42,552 nt of DNA from Candidatus Fermentithermobacillaceae bacterium (GCA_018052455.1 JAGPNE010000006.1:37521-80072), one strand, 5' to 3'. Counted from the stretch's first letter, positions 16,785 to 25,478 are shown. Made by a program: numbers and translations. Notes: generated by a model from the sequence alone, not told the origin.

Positions 16785-17736
16785 AAGCGCAACACTCTTC
16801 CTTTCGTAGAATCTCAAGTCCCCTCTCTGTGGCCCCCCTAACAGCTCCCCTATGTGGATGCACAATCCCGTCTACACCTAATTCCAGAGCTCTTAAGTCC
16901 AGCTCCTGCCTATACGCACCGTGAGGTCTCATACATCCCAAAGTGATCTTCATCTCCGGATTGTTTATTCTCGTCCATGCTAAAAGACGCAGAACCGAAT
17001 CCATATCGGGAGGCAAGAGATTCGCCCAACGCGTTTTAGGAGTTGGGATGAAGACTATGAATATGATCTCCCTTACGCCTTCTTTAGACAAAAACTCTAT
17101 TGCCTCATACTCACCTCTAATGCTCCCTTTGTAGAGACCCACTAGAATATGTGGTACCACTTTTGCGCTGCCTTTACGGAGATTTCGCAGAGTATCTACA
17201 TAGTCTTCACCAGACAAGTTGAAGCCAAAACACTCTTTTATAGTACGGTCGTCCAAAACAAAGTCGTAAGAAATCACGGAAGCAAAATCCGCTATGAGCG
17301 CCGCGTCTTCTCGAGTTGCTACTCCAGGGTGAGCATTTACACGCACACTCTTACCGGACTCAGAAATCCGATCCTTTACATAATCGACATGTCCCGCCAG
17401 AGGAACCCGTCCGTTCTCGTTACACCCACCGCTTAGCAAAATGCTCTTTACATCGTTTCTCACTAATACGGAATCAAGCGCCTCCACAGGCTCCATATGA
17501 TGGAGATATTTGCCGCCGCAATGAGGGCATTGCAGCGAGCAGGTATGTCCCGTTACACTAACAGGTACCGTACCAGATGGATAAACGGTTTCAAAAACCG
17601 GCGGTCTTGCTTCTTTCCTTGCTTGCCATGAAACCTTGAAAAGTTCATCCAATGACATTATGTCAGTGACTTTGCTATTCGAGACCAAAGGTTCATTTAC
17701 ATCTCCCATGAAGTTCATTGATGGGAGGAGGTGCAA
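16777..17736 (-). CDS. Radical SAM protein, probable LipS1/LipS2-type lipoyl synthase component (first of pair)
   Basis: Radical SAM enzyme, about 319 residues. The cluster motif is 'GHTCSLQCPHCGGKYL' (CxxxCxxC). Further conserved-looking Cys occur in 'LSGGCNENG', 'TLGCMRPHG' and the C-terminal 'EECCAF', and may bind a second cluster. The protein is clearly different from classical LipA, whose N-terminal CxxxxCxxxxxC motif is absent. The start is hard to place: TTG 17736 has GGGAGG four bases upstream but lies in a perfect hairpin, while ATG 17718 and 17709 lack a site. It begins 37 bases after gcvPB and overlaps the second radical SAM gene. I cannot say which of LipS1 or LipS2 it matches. 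Confidence 0.75.
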   Translation of the reverse strand: MHLLPSMNFMGDVNEPLVSNSKVTDIMSLDELFKVSWQARKEARPPVFETVYPSGTVPVSVTGHTCSLQCPHCGGKYLHHMEPVEALDSVLVRNDVKSILLSGGCNENGRVPLAGHVDYVKDRISESGKSVRVNAHPGVATREDAALIADFASVISYDFVLDDRTIKECFGFNLSGEDYVDTLRNLRKGSAKVVPHILVGLYKGSIRGEYEAIEFLSKEGVREIIFIVFIPTPKTRWANLLPPDMDSVLRLLAWTRINNPEMKITLGCMRPHGAYRQELDLRALELGVDGIVHPHRGAVRGATERGLEILRKEECCAFD

Positions 17737-17746
17737 ACCTCCTCCC
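17723..17746 (-). promoter_or_regulatory. Perfect hairpin covering ribosome site and TTG start of first radical SAM gene
   Basis: GGGAGGAGGT and ACCTCCTCCC form a perfect 10-base, GC-rich stem with a 4-base loop (17733-17736). On the mRNA (minus strand) the 5' arm contains the only strong Shine-Dalgarno sequence, and the TTG start candidate at 17736 falls in the loop and 3' arm. No T-run follows on the minus strand, so it is not a classical terminator. It could lower translation of the lipoate genes relative to gcvPB, or block exonucleases. Confidence 0.6.
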
Positions 17747-17773
17747 TTTCTACGTGTCAATTGTCAATGCGCG

Positions 17774-19237
17774 TCATTCAGGTTTCTGCCACCTTATGTT
17801 CGGGTTACGAGCGGCGGCAGCTTCATCCAATCTTCCAACTATAGTGTCGTGCGGAGCACTCTTTACCATTTCAGGATTCTCATACGCTTCCTTTGCAATG
17901 GCAATAAGGGCATCAGCAAAAGCATCCAGTGTTTCTTTGGATTCGGTCTCAGTAGGCTCCACCATGAGCGCTTCATCAACAATAAGCGGGAAATAGTTGG
18001 TCGGTGGATGGAAACCGTAGTCGAGAAGCCGCTTTGATATATCGAGGGTTCGAACGCCAGTTTCTTTCTTTATTCGTGCAGGGCTTACTACAAACTCGTG
18101 CTTACAGTGACGATCGTAGGGCAAGTCGTAGTATTCAAGAATCCTCCTCAGAATGTAGTTCGCATTAAGCACTGCATTCTCTGATGCTTCCCTCAAGCCG
18201 TCAGGCCCAAGTGCCCTTATATAGGCATACGCCTTCACCATCACCAGGAAGTTCCCATACAGTGACTTCATACGCCCAATGGACTGAGGCCGATCATAGT
18301 TCAGCCGGTACTTCTCACCATCGAAAACCACAGTTGGCACAGGCAAGAACGGCTCCAAGAAAGCCTTCACCGCCACAGGTCCTGAACCGGGGCCTCCACC
18401 TCCGTGCGGGGTAGCGAAGGTCTTGTGCAAATTGAAGTGAAGGACGTCGAACCCCATATCTCCAGGCCTCGAGATACCGAGAATCGCATTTGCGTTGGCG
18501 CCGTCATAGTAGAGAAGTCCGCCCTTTGAATGGACTATCTCTTCGATCTTCTCAATATTCTCATCAAATAACCCTAGAGTGTTAGGGTTTGTGAGCATCA
18601 ACCCAGCGACAGTTTCGTCCATGGCAGTCTCGAGAGCTTCGATACTCACTCCCCCACGCTCGTCGGAGGGAATCTCAACTACCGTAAAACCTCCAAGAGC
18701 CGCTGATGCAGGGTTCGTCCCGTGAGCAGAGTCAGGAACCAGAATCTTGGTTCTTTTGTGATCGTTCCTAGACTTGTGGTACGCACGGATTATTAAGATT
18801 CCAGTGAGCTCGCCATGGGCGCCTGCGGCAGGTTGAAGCGAAACATGTTCCATTCCTGCAATCTCAGCCAGATAGTTCTGGAGCTCATACATCAGTTGGA
18901 GGCATCCCTGGGCAAAGTCCTCGGGAACGTATGGGTGAATGTCAGTGAATCCGCGCAAACTGGCCACTTCTTCGTTGATCTTAGGGTTATACTTCATCGT
19001 ACATGAACCCAAAGGGTAAAACCCAATGTCTACCCCAAAGTTCAATTGCGAGACGCGTGTAAAGTGCCTTACCAAGTCAACTTCAGAAACCTCGGGTAAT
19101 GCAGCTGGCTCTTTCCTGATCTGTGCTTCAGGCAAAAGGCTATCTAGGCTTCTTACAGGCACATCAAGAGCGGGAAGAGAATATGCCTTACGTCCGGGTT
19201 TTGATACTTCAAAAATCAAAGGTTCCAAGCCCTTCAT
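17774..19237 (-). CDS. gcvPB: Glycine dehydrogenase (decarboxylating) subunit 2
   Basis: PLP-carrying half of the split P-protein. With GcvPA it decarboxylates glycine and passes the aminomethyl group to lipoyl-GcvH. It is 487 residues, normal for GcvPB. The N-terminal '[14 protein letters not shown]' and the central '[15 protein letters not shown]' are typical. The PLP lysine is in '[19 protein letters not shown]' (Lys272). The ATG at 19237 overlaps the gcvPA stop by four bases, so the two subunits are translated together. It is the fourth gene of the riboswitch-controlled operon. Identification is secure. Confidence 0.96.
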   Translation of the reverse strand: MKGLEPLIFEVSKPGRKAYSLPALDVPVRSLDSLLPEAQIRKEPAALPEVSEVDLVRHFTRVSQLNFGVDIGFYPLGSCTMKYNPKINEEVASLRGFTDIHPYVPEDFAQGCLQLMYELQNYLAEIAGMEHVSLQPAAGAHGELTGILIIRAYHKSRNDHKRTKILVPDSAHGTNPASAALGGFTVVEIPSDERGGVSIEALETAMDETVAGLMLTNPNTLGLFDENIEKIEEIVHSKGGLLYYDGANANAILGISRPGDMGFDVLHFNLHKTFATPHGGGGPGSGPVAVKAFLEPFLPVPTVVFDGEKYRLNYDRPQSIGRMKSLYGNFLVMVKAYAYIRALGPDGLREASENAVLNANYILRRILEYYDLPYDRHCKHEFVVSPARIKKETGVRTLDISKRLLDYGFHPPTNYFPLIVDEALMVEPTETESKETLDAFADALIAIAKEAYENPEMVKSAPHDTIVGRLDEAAAARNPNIRWQKPE

Positions 19238-20571
19238 GCCAATTCCTCCAATCCAGCAACAAGATCGTCCATCTCTTGCTTAGTCCGCTTCTCAGTAACG
19301 GCGATAAGCAGATAATTGTTCAACTCGGGATAGAACCGTCCTAATGGACACCCTGCCAAAATACCTTTCTGCGAAAGCACATCTACGACTCTGCTTGCCT
19401 CTGCGGGACATTTGACTGCGAACTCGTTGAAAAATGGAGCGTCCCAGGCGACGCTAAATCCCTTGATCCCTGATATCTCTTCAGCCAAATAGTGAGCCTT
19501 TTGCACACACTGCTCGCTAACTTCACGAATACCTTCCTTGCCCAGCCACGACAAGTAAACAGTAGCCGCAAGTGCATTGAGCGCCTGATTTGAGCATATG
19601 TTAGATGTAGCCTTTTCTCTCCTTATGTGCTGCTCTCTCGTCTGAAGCGTCAGCACAAAGCCCCTTCTCCCCTGGTCGTCAGTGGTCATGCCCACCAGTC
19701 TGCCAGGCATCCTGCGCAGATACTTTTGATTAACAGCCATTATGCCTAGGTGAGGTCCTCCGAAGGCCATAGGATTGCCAAAGACCTGCCCCTCTCCAAC
19801 TACTATATCTGCACCATACTCTGCGGGCGGCGTAAGCACGCCGAGAGACATGGGGTTCACTGAAACAACGAGCGCCGATCCGTTTTCTTTCGCCATGGCA
19901 GATAGTCCATTGACCGATTCCAGGTTCCCAAAGAAGTTCGGTTGCTGAAGCACTACGCAGCATACGTCTTTATCCAGCCTTCTCTTAAGGTCATCTAGAG
20001 ACGTGACCCCCTGTTCATAGTCAACTTCCTCAACCAAGATATCATGCCCCGCTGCATACGTTCTTATTACTTCCCTTGTTTCTGGGTGCACTGTCTTGGA
20101 TACAAGAGCCCTCTTGCGCTTGGTAAGTCCTGCCGCTATGGTCACAGATTCAGCTGCAGCTGAAGCGCCATCGTACATTGATGCGTTTGCGGCATCCATG
20201 CCCGTAAGCTCACATATCATGGTCTGGTATTCGTATATAGACTGCAAAACCGCCTGGCTAATCTCAGCCTGATACGGCGTGTACGCTGTGTAGAATTCTG
20301 ATCTAGACAATACATGTCTAACCACAGATGGAATATAGTGGTCATAGGTTCCCGCACCAATGAAATTCACCATACCGCTGGCTGTGTTCTTCTCAGCCAT
20401 CTCTTTCATGTGATTAAAGAGTTCGTACTCACTTAGTGCAGGAGGCACCCTAAGGCTTCCTTTGTACCTCATGTTGGGTGGAATATCGCTGAACAACTCG
20501 TCAATACTTTGCACCCCTATGGTTTTCAGCATTTCCTCCCGATCTTTTTTCGTGTTCGGTAAGAAATTCAT
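19234..20571 (-). CDS. gcvPA: Glycine dehydrogenase (decarboxylating) subunit 1
   Basis: Non-PLP half of the split P-protein; pairs with GcvPB to form the active site. It is 445 residues, normal for GcvPA. Visible family segments: '[15 protein letters not shown]' at the start, '[15 protein letters not shown]', '[14 protein letters not shown]', '[11 protein letters not shown]', and '[19 protein letters not shown]'. The start is ATG 20571, with GAGG about ten bases upstream and the gcvH stop five bases away. Identification is secure from sequence and operon position. Confidence 0.96.
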   Translation of the reverse strand: MNFLPNTKKDREEMLKTIGVQSIDELFSDIPPNMRYKGSLRVPPALSEYELFNHMKEMAEKNTASGMVNFIGAGTYDHYIPSVVRHVLSRSEFYTAYTPYQAEISQAVLQSIYEYQTMICELTGMDAANASMYDGASAAAESVTIAAGLTKRKRALVSKTVHPETREVIRTYAAGHDILVEEVDYEQGVTSLDDLKRRLDKDVCCVVLQQPNFFGNLESVNGLSAMAKENGSALVVSVNPMSLGVLTPPAEYGADIVVGEGQVFGNPMAFGGPHLGIMAVNQKYLRRMPGRLVGMTTDDQGRRGFVLTLQTREQHIRREKATSNICSNQALNALAATVYLSWLGKEGIREVSEQCVQKAHYLAEEISGIKGFSVAWDAPFFNEFAVKCPAEASRVVDVLSQKGILAGCPLGRFYPELNNYLLIAVTEKRTKQEMDDLVAGLEELA

Positions 20572-20576
20572 CAGTC

Positions 20577-20960
20577 TCAGTCCTCTTCCACCAATTTTTG
20601 GTAGTCATCGCGGCTCATCAGATTGTCAAGCTCGGAAACATCAGACAGTTCAATGGCGCATATCCATCCTTCGCCATAGGGGTCGTTGTTGATGGTTTCC
20701 GGCGAATCGGCGAGGCTATCATTAACCTCCACAACTATGCCCGATACGGGTGCATAGACATCGGATACAGCCTTTACTGATTCAACAGTAGCCAAAACCT
20801 CGCCCTGCTTTATTTCTGCGTCTAGCTCTGGCAATTCTACAAAGACTACATCGCCGAGCTGGTCCTGAGCGTGAAAGGTGATCCCAATATAAGCTTTCTT
20901 TCCTTCTACCCGCACGTACTCATGGTCTTTTGTGTACTTAAGATTCTCAGGATAATTCAT
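20577..20960 (-). CDS. gcvH: Glycine cleavage system H protein
   Basis: Carrier protein whose lipoyl lysine moves the aminomethyl group between P, T and L proteins. It is 127 residues. The lipoyl-domain core 'YIGITFHAQDQLGDVVFVELP' is followed by 'VLATVESVKAVSDVYAPVSG', in which Lys63 is the attachment site. In this operon it is also the expected substrate of LipM and the radical SAM pair. The ATG at 20960 overlaps the gcvT stop by four bases. Identification is secure. Confidence 0.97.
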   Translation of the reverse strand: MNYPENLKYTKDHEYVRVEGKKAYIGITFHAQDQLGDVVFVELPELDAEIKQGEVLATVESVKAVSDVYAPVSGIVVEVNDSLADSPETINNDPYGEGWICAIELSDVSELDNLMSRDDYQKLVEED

Positions 20961-22081
20961 TTTTTCTTAACCTCCCTACGATAAAATGGCATTCTTACCA
21001 CTTGTGCCAAAACTTTCTTACCTCTTATGTCTACTGTCAGGTTAGTACCTCTTTGGCTGTATTCTACAGGAACATAAGCCATGGCAAGATACTTTTCGAG
21101 ATAAGGCACAAATGTACCTGTCGTGATGTACCCGATCTCTTTTTCGCCTGTTTCGTCAAACACCTTGTAACCGTTCCGAGGCACGCCTTTCTCCAACATC
21201 TCCAACCCTATGAGCTTTACCCTAAGCCCTTTCTCTCTTTCTTCCATTAGTGCTCTTGCTCCAACAAAATGAGTCCCCTTGTCAAAAGCCACGAACTTGC
21301 CCAGACCTGCTTCGAGAGGAGTGTGGTTCTCGTCGAGCTCGTGTCCATAAAGAGGCAACGACGCCTCGAATCTCAACGTGTCCCTAGCTCCGAGCCCTGC
21401 CAAGACCAGCCCTTCATCCTTACCACTTTCTACAATAGCCTCATAGAGCCGAGGACCTTCCGCGGCCTTGCAGTAAAGTTCAAATCCGTCTTCACCTGTA
21501 TAGCCCGTCCTCGTCACCAAACACTTGATACCCGCTACAACAACTCCTTCGACTCCGTGGTAGTACTTGATCTCGTCCAACGGATATTCAGTTATTCTCC
21601 CTAGTATTTGCAGAGATTTAGGACCTTGAATGGCCAATTGCGCTACTTTGTCAGAGATGTTCTCAAATGTCGTATCATTGAAATACCTGACCAATGGCTC
21701 AATCCATTCTGCATCTTTTTCGATGTTGGCTCCATTTACAATAAGCAGATACTTGTCTTCTCTCAAACACAGAACTAGCAGATCGTCTACGACACCGCCG
21801 TGGGGATAACACATAGGCGAGTAGACAGCCTTGCCGGGATAGGTTTTGGATATGTCATTGACCAAGAGCATCTGGAGAAGGTCAAGAGATTCAGCACCTT
21901 CTACAATGAACTCGCCCATGTTGGACACATCCCAAAGCGCAGCGTTCGTTCTGCAGCCAACATGCTCATCCTTTATACCTGAAAACTGAACAGGAAGAGC
22001 CCAACCACCAAAATCCACAATTCGGCCACCGTTTTTCAAATGAGTTTCATAGAGAGGAGTCTTCTTAAGTTCCTCTGCCAA
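20957..22081 (-). CDS. gcvT: Aminomethyltransferase (glycine cleavage system T protein)
   Basis: Transfers the methylene group from aminomethyl-GcvH to tetrahydrofolate, releasing ammonia. It is about 374 residues. Diagnostic segments: 'TPLYETHLKNGGRIVDFGGWALPVQF', with the folate-site region 'ALWDVSNMGEF' after it, and 'VTRTGYTGEDGFELY' and 'GLGARDTLRFEASLPLYGHEL' in the middle. I place the start at TTG 22081, since AGGAGGTGA lies just upstream with good spacing; a GTG at 22093 sits inside that ribosome site. It is the first gene after the glycine riboswitch. Identification is secure. Confidence 0.96.
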   Translation of the reverse strand: MAEELKKTPLYETHLKNGGRIVDFGGWALPVQFSGIKDEHVGCRTNAALWDVSNMGEFIVEGAESLDLLQMLLVNDISKTYPGKAVYSPMCYPHGGVVDDLLVLCLREDKYLLIVNGANIEKDAEWIEPLVRYFNDTTFENISDKVAQLAIQGPKSLQILGRITEYPLDEIKYYHGVEGVVVAGIKCLVTRTGYTGEDGFELYCKAAEGPRLYEAIVESGKDEGLVLAGLGARDTLRFEASLPLYGHELDENHTPLEAGLGKFVAFDKGTHFVGARALMEEREKGLRVKLIGLEMLEKGVPRNGYKVFDETGEKEIGYITTGTFVPYLEKYLAMAYVPVEYSQRGTNLTVDIRGKKVLAQVVRMPFYRREVKKK

Positions 22082-22174
22082 TTTTGAACTCACCTCCTAT
22101 TTATATTGAAACACCTGAACCTAAAAACTACCAGTTTCCTACAGCCTCTTACCGAAGACACCATGAATACCAAT

Positions 22175-22212
22175 CAAAAAGGGACGGGGTACCAATTGAA
22201 ATTCCCTGTCCC
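22175..22212 (-). terminator. Riboswitch-controlled intrinsic terminator upstream of gcvT
   Basis: On the minus strand GGGACAGGG (22204-22212) pairs with CCCCGTCCC (22181-22189) with one mismatch, loop of 14, followed by TTTTT (22176-22180). The 5' arm overlaps the conserved 3' end of the second glycine aptamer. Aptamer folding and terminator folding should therefore exclude each other: glycine bound means read-through into gcvT. Confidence 0.8.
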
Positions 22213-22385
22213 TTTACCTGAGAGATTCCTCGTCGACTAAGCCAAGCCAACAAGTTACCCCGTTGGTGCCCCTTAAGTGGCTCTCCAGAGATGCGTCCGG
22301 CGGCGGTATCTGTGCCTGAAAGTTTCAGACTGCGTCCTTGCTTCTTCGGCGCTCCTATGTTGGGGAGTCTCTCCCGACGCCATCA
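22205..22385 (-). ncRNA. Tandem glycine riboswitch (gcvT motif)
   Basis: Leader RNA element on the minus strand, directly upstream of gcvT. The 5' aptamer (about 22281-22385) shows GGAGAGA (22368-22374), 'GCGCCGAAGAAGCAA', 'TTTCAGGCACAGATACC' and CTCTGGAGAG (22281-22290), all close to the known glycine aptamer core. The 3' aptamer (about 22205-22280) shows 'GGGGCACCAACGGGGTAA' and 'CTCTCAGGTAAAGGGACAG'. A short linker joins them, as in known tandem glycine riboswitches. The second aptamer's core differs somewhat from consensus. The downstream terminator gives a transcriptional ON switch. Ends are approximate. Confidence 0.9.
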
Positions 22386-22428
22386 TCCGCAAAATATTCA
22401 ATTTTTCGCAAATCCCTCTCGCACTAGG

Positions 22429-22457
22429 TTTCTACACAGTATCGCTAACTCCTTCAA
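22429..22457 (-). promoter_or_regulatory. Candidate promoter for the glycine cleavage operon
   Basis: Minus-strand TTGAAG (22452-22457) and TAGAAA (22429-22434) are spaced by 17 bases and lie about 40 bases upstream of the riboswitch, just after the galE stop. The -10 match is only moderate. This is the best candidate seen in the gap, not a certain one. Confidence 0.35.
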
Positions 22458-22470
22458 ATCAGCCGGCAAA

Positions 22471-23481
22471 TTAGAGGTTCTCTGTTTCAACACACTTTAG
22501 ATGCCACTGCCAGGCAGTACTGATTATGTCCTCGAGGGACGATAGTCTTGGAGCCCAACCTAGAACCGCTCTCGCCTTCTGAGAGGATGCGACGAGAGCC
22601 GCAGGATCTCCCTGACGTCTAGGCCCAATAACATAAGGTACGTGTCTTCCGGTTACCTTCTGTGCTTCTTGAATAATCTCCGCCACCGAATAACCTTTGT
22701 CTGAGCCCAAATTCATAACTGACGTTTCGGCACCTGCATTGAGGGCATTCAGCGCTAACACATGGGCTTCCGCAAGATCTGCAACGTGAACGTAGTCGCG
22801 GACAGGCGTTCCATCACAAGTAGGATAGTCGTTCCCAAATACTGTAATAGGTTCTCCGGTAGAAATCGCCTGCAGAACCAGGGGGATCAAGTGAGTCTCA
22901 GGATCATGTTTCTCACCTATGCTTAGGTCGGGGTCTGCACCCGCAGCATTAAAATACCGTAGCGATATTGACCTGAGACCATAGGCCTTGTCGAACCAAG
23001 CAAGCGCCCTTTCTAGAAACAGCTTGCTTTCAGCATACGGGCTCTTTGGATTGACTTCGGTTTCTTCAGAAATTGGCATCACACTGGGATCACCATATAC
23101 AGACGCAGAAGATGAAAACACTAACTTGGACACGCCATATTTCGCCATAGTTGAGAAAAGTGTTATGCCGCCTATAACGTTGCGCCTAAAGTACTTAGCA
23201 GGATTTGAAACCGATTCGCTAGACTGACTTTCCCCGGCAACATGGACGACGGCATCGTACTGTGAGCTGGAAAACACATCCACAAGAGCCTCTTCGTCCT
23301 CGCAACGCCCTATAATAAGAGGAACTCCCGCTATATGTTCAGGATGACCTCGGGAAAGGTCGTCGAAAACGGTCACTGAATACCCTGCTTCTGAAAGCGC
23401 CTTTACGGTTTGAGCGCCTATATAACCGGCTCCGCCTGTAACCAACACTTTCTCAGTTCTAAGCCTTTTCCCTAACCCCAT
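22471..23481 (-). CDS. galE: UDP-glucose 4-epimerase
   Basis: Short-chain dehydrogenase family epimerase interconverting UDP-glucose and UDP-galactose (or the N-acetyl forms) with bound NAD. It has 'VLVTGGAGYIGAQT' for NAD binding, 'FSSSASVYGD' with the catalytic Ser, 'SPYAESK' (Tyr-x-x-x-Lys), 'RYFNAAGADP' and 'TPVRDYVHVADLAEAH', all typical. Length from ATG 23481 is 336 residues, close to the usual 330. This start has no clear ribosome site; TTG 23514 (GGGAG ten bases upstream) is an alternative. It is monocistronic: the glycine leader follows and a kinase diverges from it. A TTGATA sequence near 23572 could be its -35 region. Confidence 0.9.
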   Translation of the reverse strand: MGLGKRLRTEKVLVTGGAGYIGAQTVKALSEAGYSVTVFDDLSRGHPEHIAGVPLIIGRCEDEEALVDVFSSSQYDAVVHVAGESQSSESVSNPAKYFRRNVIGGITLFSTMAKYGVSKLVFSSSASVYGDPSVMPISEETEVNPKSPYAESKLFLERALAWFDKAYGLRSISLRYFNAAGADPDLSIGEKHDPETHLIPLVLQAISTGEPITVFGNDYPTCDGTPVRDYVHVADLAEAHVLALNALNAGAETSVMNLGSDKGYSVAEIIQEAQKVTGRHVPYVIGPRRQGDPAALVASSQKARAVLGWAPRLSSLEDIISTAWQWHLKCVETENL

Positions 23482-23609
23482 AGACCACGAAGAACCAGAG
23501 TATACATTACCCAATCCTTGTTCACTCCCTGGAATGGCGTCTACGTACCCATATATCATACCTGAGGAAATATCAATATTCCAGCTAACTTCGACTCAAG
23601 ATGCAGGAA

Positions 23610-23637
23610 TTGCGAGCCTCACCAAGAATTGTACAAT
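23610..23637 (+). promoter_or_regulatory. Candidate promoter for the MEDS-domain kinase
   Basis: TTGCGA (23610-23615) and TACAAT (23632-23637) are spaced by 16 bases on the plus strand, about 60 bases before the kinase ATG at 23699. It lies in the gap between the divergent galE and kinase genes. Confidence 0.5.
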
Positions 23638-23698
23638 ATCGTTCATAAAAGGCACACGTCTACGAATATTATCGGTTACACTCGAAAGGATAGGTCGC

Positions 23699-25324
23699 AT
23701 GGATCATTTACAACCTGCCACCAGCCAGTCCCCTAGCGTTCACATACCCTATGGAACCCACATCTGCCACCTCTACGAGAAAGACTCTGAGTTTTTCGAG
23801 GTAACGGTTCCTTATTTGAGCGAAGCGCTAGACCATGAAGAATTGTGCCTGATAATCTGCTCAAAAGAACGACGCTCAGTACTAAGCGCTAGTTTTTCCA
23901 CCGAAAAGCCTATGCTCCGTGAACGTCTAGGCCATGGCCGCGTCGAATTCCTAGAGGCAACTCCTGGCATGTCGAGCATTTCAGATATCTGGGATGAAGC
24001 GTTTTCGAAGGCAGCGAAATATGGCTGCAGAGGGATCAGAGTGTCTTGTGTTTCGGATTGCGCCAACCTCAGTATATTCGACAGTCAGGAGTTCACCTTC
24101 TTTCCTTCGCCCGACATAAGAGCCAGTATTCTATGCTCGTATTGCACTGCAAACATGCAACTATCTGAGATAGTTCAGGTTGTCCAAAAGCATCACTGCA
24201 CATTGGTCAAACAACACGGAGCATGGCAACTGATTGAACAGCCAAATCACATCGATGACCCGCTATCTTCTCTCGATGAACTGGGTCAAATGGCAATAGC
24301 AATGGACAAAGAGGGTAGGATTCTTGGCGCCACCAACGCTTATCGAGGTTTCTTTGATTGCGGAAACTCAAAGACTCTCGGGGAATCTTTGAAATATCTC
24401 GGCCACCAGTTCTGTGTCCAATCTATTGCTGAGACTATACCTCCGGTTGCAACATCGGACCTATCGCACCTGCCGGGACAACTATACGACTACTGGAACG
24501 TCAGATTGCCCTCGCAGGGCAAAAGAACCCTTTTTGTGAGCCTTCAAGAAACAGATTGGCATTCTTATACAGGTAAAGTATGGGTACTTACTTTTTGGGA
24601 CATAACCGCTTTTTGGAAACCTAAAGACTTGACTGAAGACCTTACCCCAATAATCATGCATGAAATGAAAAACCCTTTACAGACCTTAAAAGCAGTAAAC
24701 GATCTCTTGAAGGTATCGATAGAGACCGATCGGGCTGACCTCCACAGGTTGATATCTATGTCAGATTCAAGCATCGACCAAATTGCGACTTTGACTGAAG
24801 ACCTCCTTGCGCTCAAAAAACGAAAAGGATGCAAATTGTCGATAAGCTCTGCCGCATTAGATTTGACATCGCTCCTAAAAGAACTTCTAGGTCCTTATTC
24901 GACTGCCTCTAAACACCAGATAATTCCACTTTTCGATGACGCTACACCTTTATATGTGTCAGGCGAGCCATGCAGAATACGGCAAGTGGTTACAAACCTT
25001 CTTGATAACGCAATAAAGTTCACTCCCTTGGGCAAACGGATATGGGTCAACCTGAAGACCAGCGAAGACTACGCAACCGTCATAGTCGAAGACGAGGGCA
25101 TTGGAGTACCGATCGATGAAAGAGACTACATTTTTGACCCTTTCTACAGATCATCGAACGCTCCTCAAGAAGAAACCGGCGTTGGATTGGGTCTTTACAT
25201 TAGTAAGCGATTAGCTGGCCTCCTAGGCGGTGACCTGGTAGCAGTGGAGCGCCCCCAAGGGGGGACTATTGTCGAATTCTCTTTGCCGCTAGAGCCCGGC
25301 CGTAATACGGCTAGTACGCGATAA
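23699..25324 (+). CDS. MEDS-domain sensor histidine kinase
   Basis: Predicted cytoplasmic sensor kinase, about 541 residues, no membrane helix or signal peptide seen. Residues 14-180 resemble the MEDS domain (found in DcmR and other sensors), starting 'YGTHICHLYEKDSEFFEV' and continuing 'YLSEALDHEELCLIIC'. A PAS-like stretch follows near 200-290. The H-box is 'IIMHEMKNPLQTL' with His321. The ATPase domain has the N-box 'VVTNLLDNAIKFTP', G1 'VEDEGIGVP', F-box 'DPFYRS' and G2 'GVGLGLYISKRLAGLLGG'. The start is ATG 23699, eight bases after AGGA; the frame open to 23534 adds unconserved residues. No response regulator is adjacent. The signal is unknown; MEDS domains are thought to bind small organic or hydrocarbon-like ligands. 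Confidence 0.85.
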   Translation: MDHLQPATSQSPSVHIPYGTHICHLYEKDSEFFEVTVPYLSEALDHEELCLIICSKERRSVLSASFSTEKPMLRERLGHGRVEFLEATPGMSSISDIWDEAFSKAAKYGCRGIRVSCVSDCANLSIFDSQEFTFFPSPDIRASILCSYCTANMQLSEIVQVVQKHHCTLVKQHGAWQLIEQPNHIDDPLSSLDELGQMAIAMDKEGRILGATNAYRGFFDCGNSKTLGESLKYLGHQFCVQSIAETIPPVATSDLSHLPGQLYDYWNVRLPSQGKRTLFVSLQETDWHSYTGKVWVLTFWDITAFWKPKDLTEDLTPIIMHEMKNPLQTLKAVNDLLKVSIETDRADLHRLISMSDSSIDQIATLTEDLLALKKRKGCKLSISSAALDLTSLLKELLGPYSTASKHQIIPLFDDATPLYVSGEPCRIRQVVTNLLDNAIKFTPLGKRIWVNLKTSEDYATVIVEDEGIGVPIDERDYIFDPFYRSSNAPQEETGVGLGLYISKRLAGLLGGDLVAVERPQGGTIVEFSLPLEPGRNTASTR

Positions 25325-25472
25325 AGCAACTAACTCGCGCCGCTAAGACCTCATTCATAGCCCTACACAAGGCCTACCATCTCACCTAATGCCAGAAACT
25401 GTTCTCTTTTGCGAACTATTTTGGCCTCCATGGGAGGAACAACTTAACCTCAACGAGAATGATGCAAAAGTG

Positions 25473-25478
25473 TATACT
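25473..25478 (+). promoter_or_regulatory. Candidate -10 element for the cell-wall recycling cluster
   Basis: TATACT at 25473-25478 lies about 25 bases before the namZ GTG. The matching -35 (TCAACG, 25450-25455, 17-base spacer) is weak. The preceding 150 bases contain no gene; a short CCTCC-ATG-GGAGG palindrome sits at 25425-25437. A promoter is needed here since the upstream gene ends at 25324. Confidence 0.35.

Noticed and set aside
17723-17746. Hairpin as an intrinsic terminator for gcvPB
   Set aside because: On the minus strand it is followed by ATCAATG, not a T-run. It could work weakly on the plus strand, but no plus-strand gene precedes it.
25425-25437. CCTCC-ATG-GGAGG palindrome before namZ as a regulator site
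   Set aside because: Only five bases per arm, no second copy seen, and no match to a known operator.
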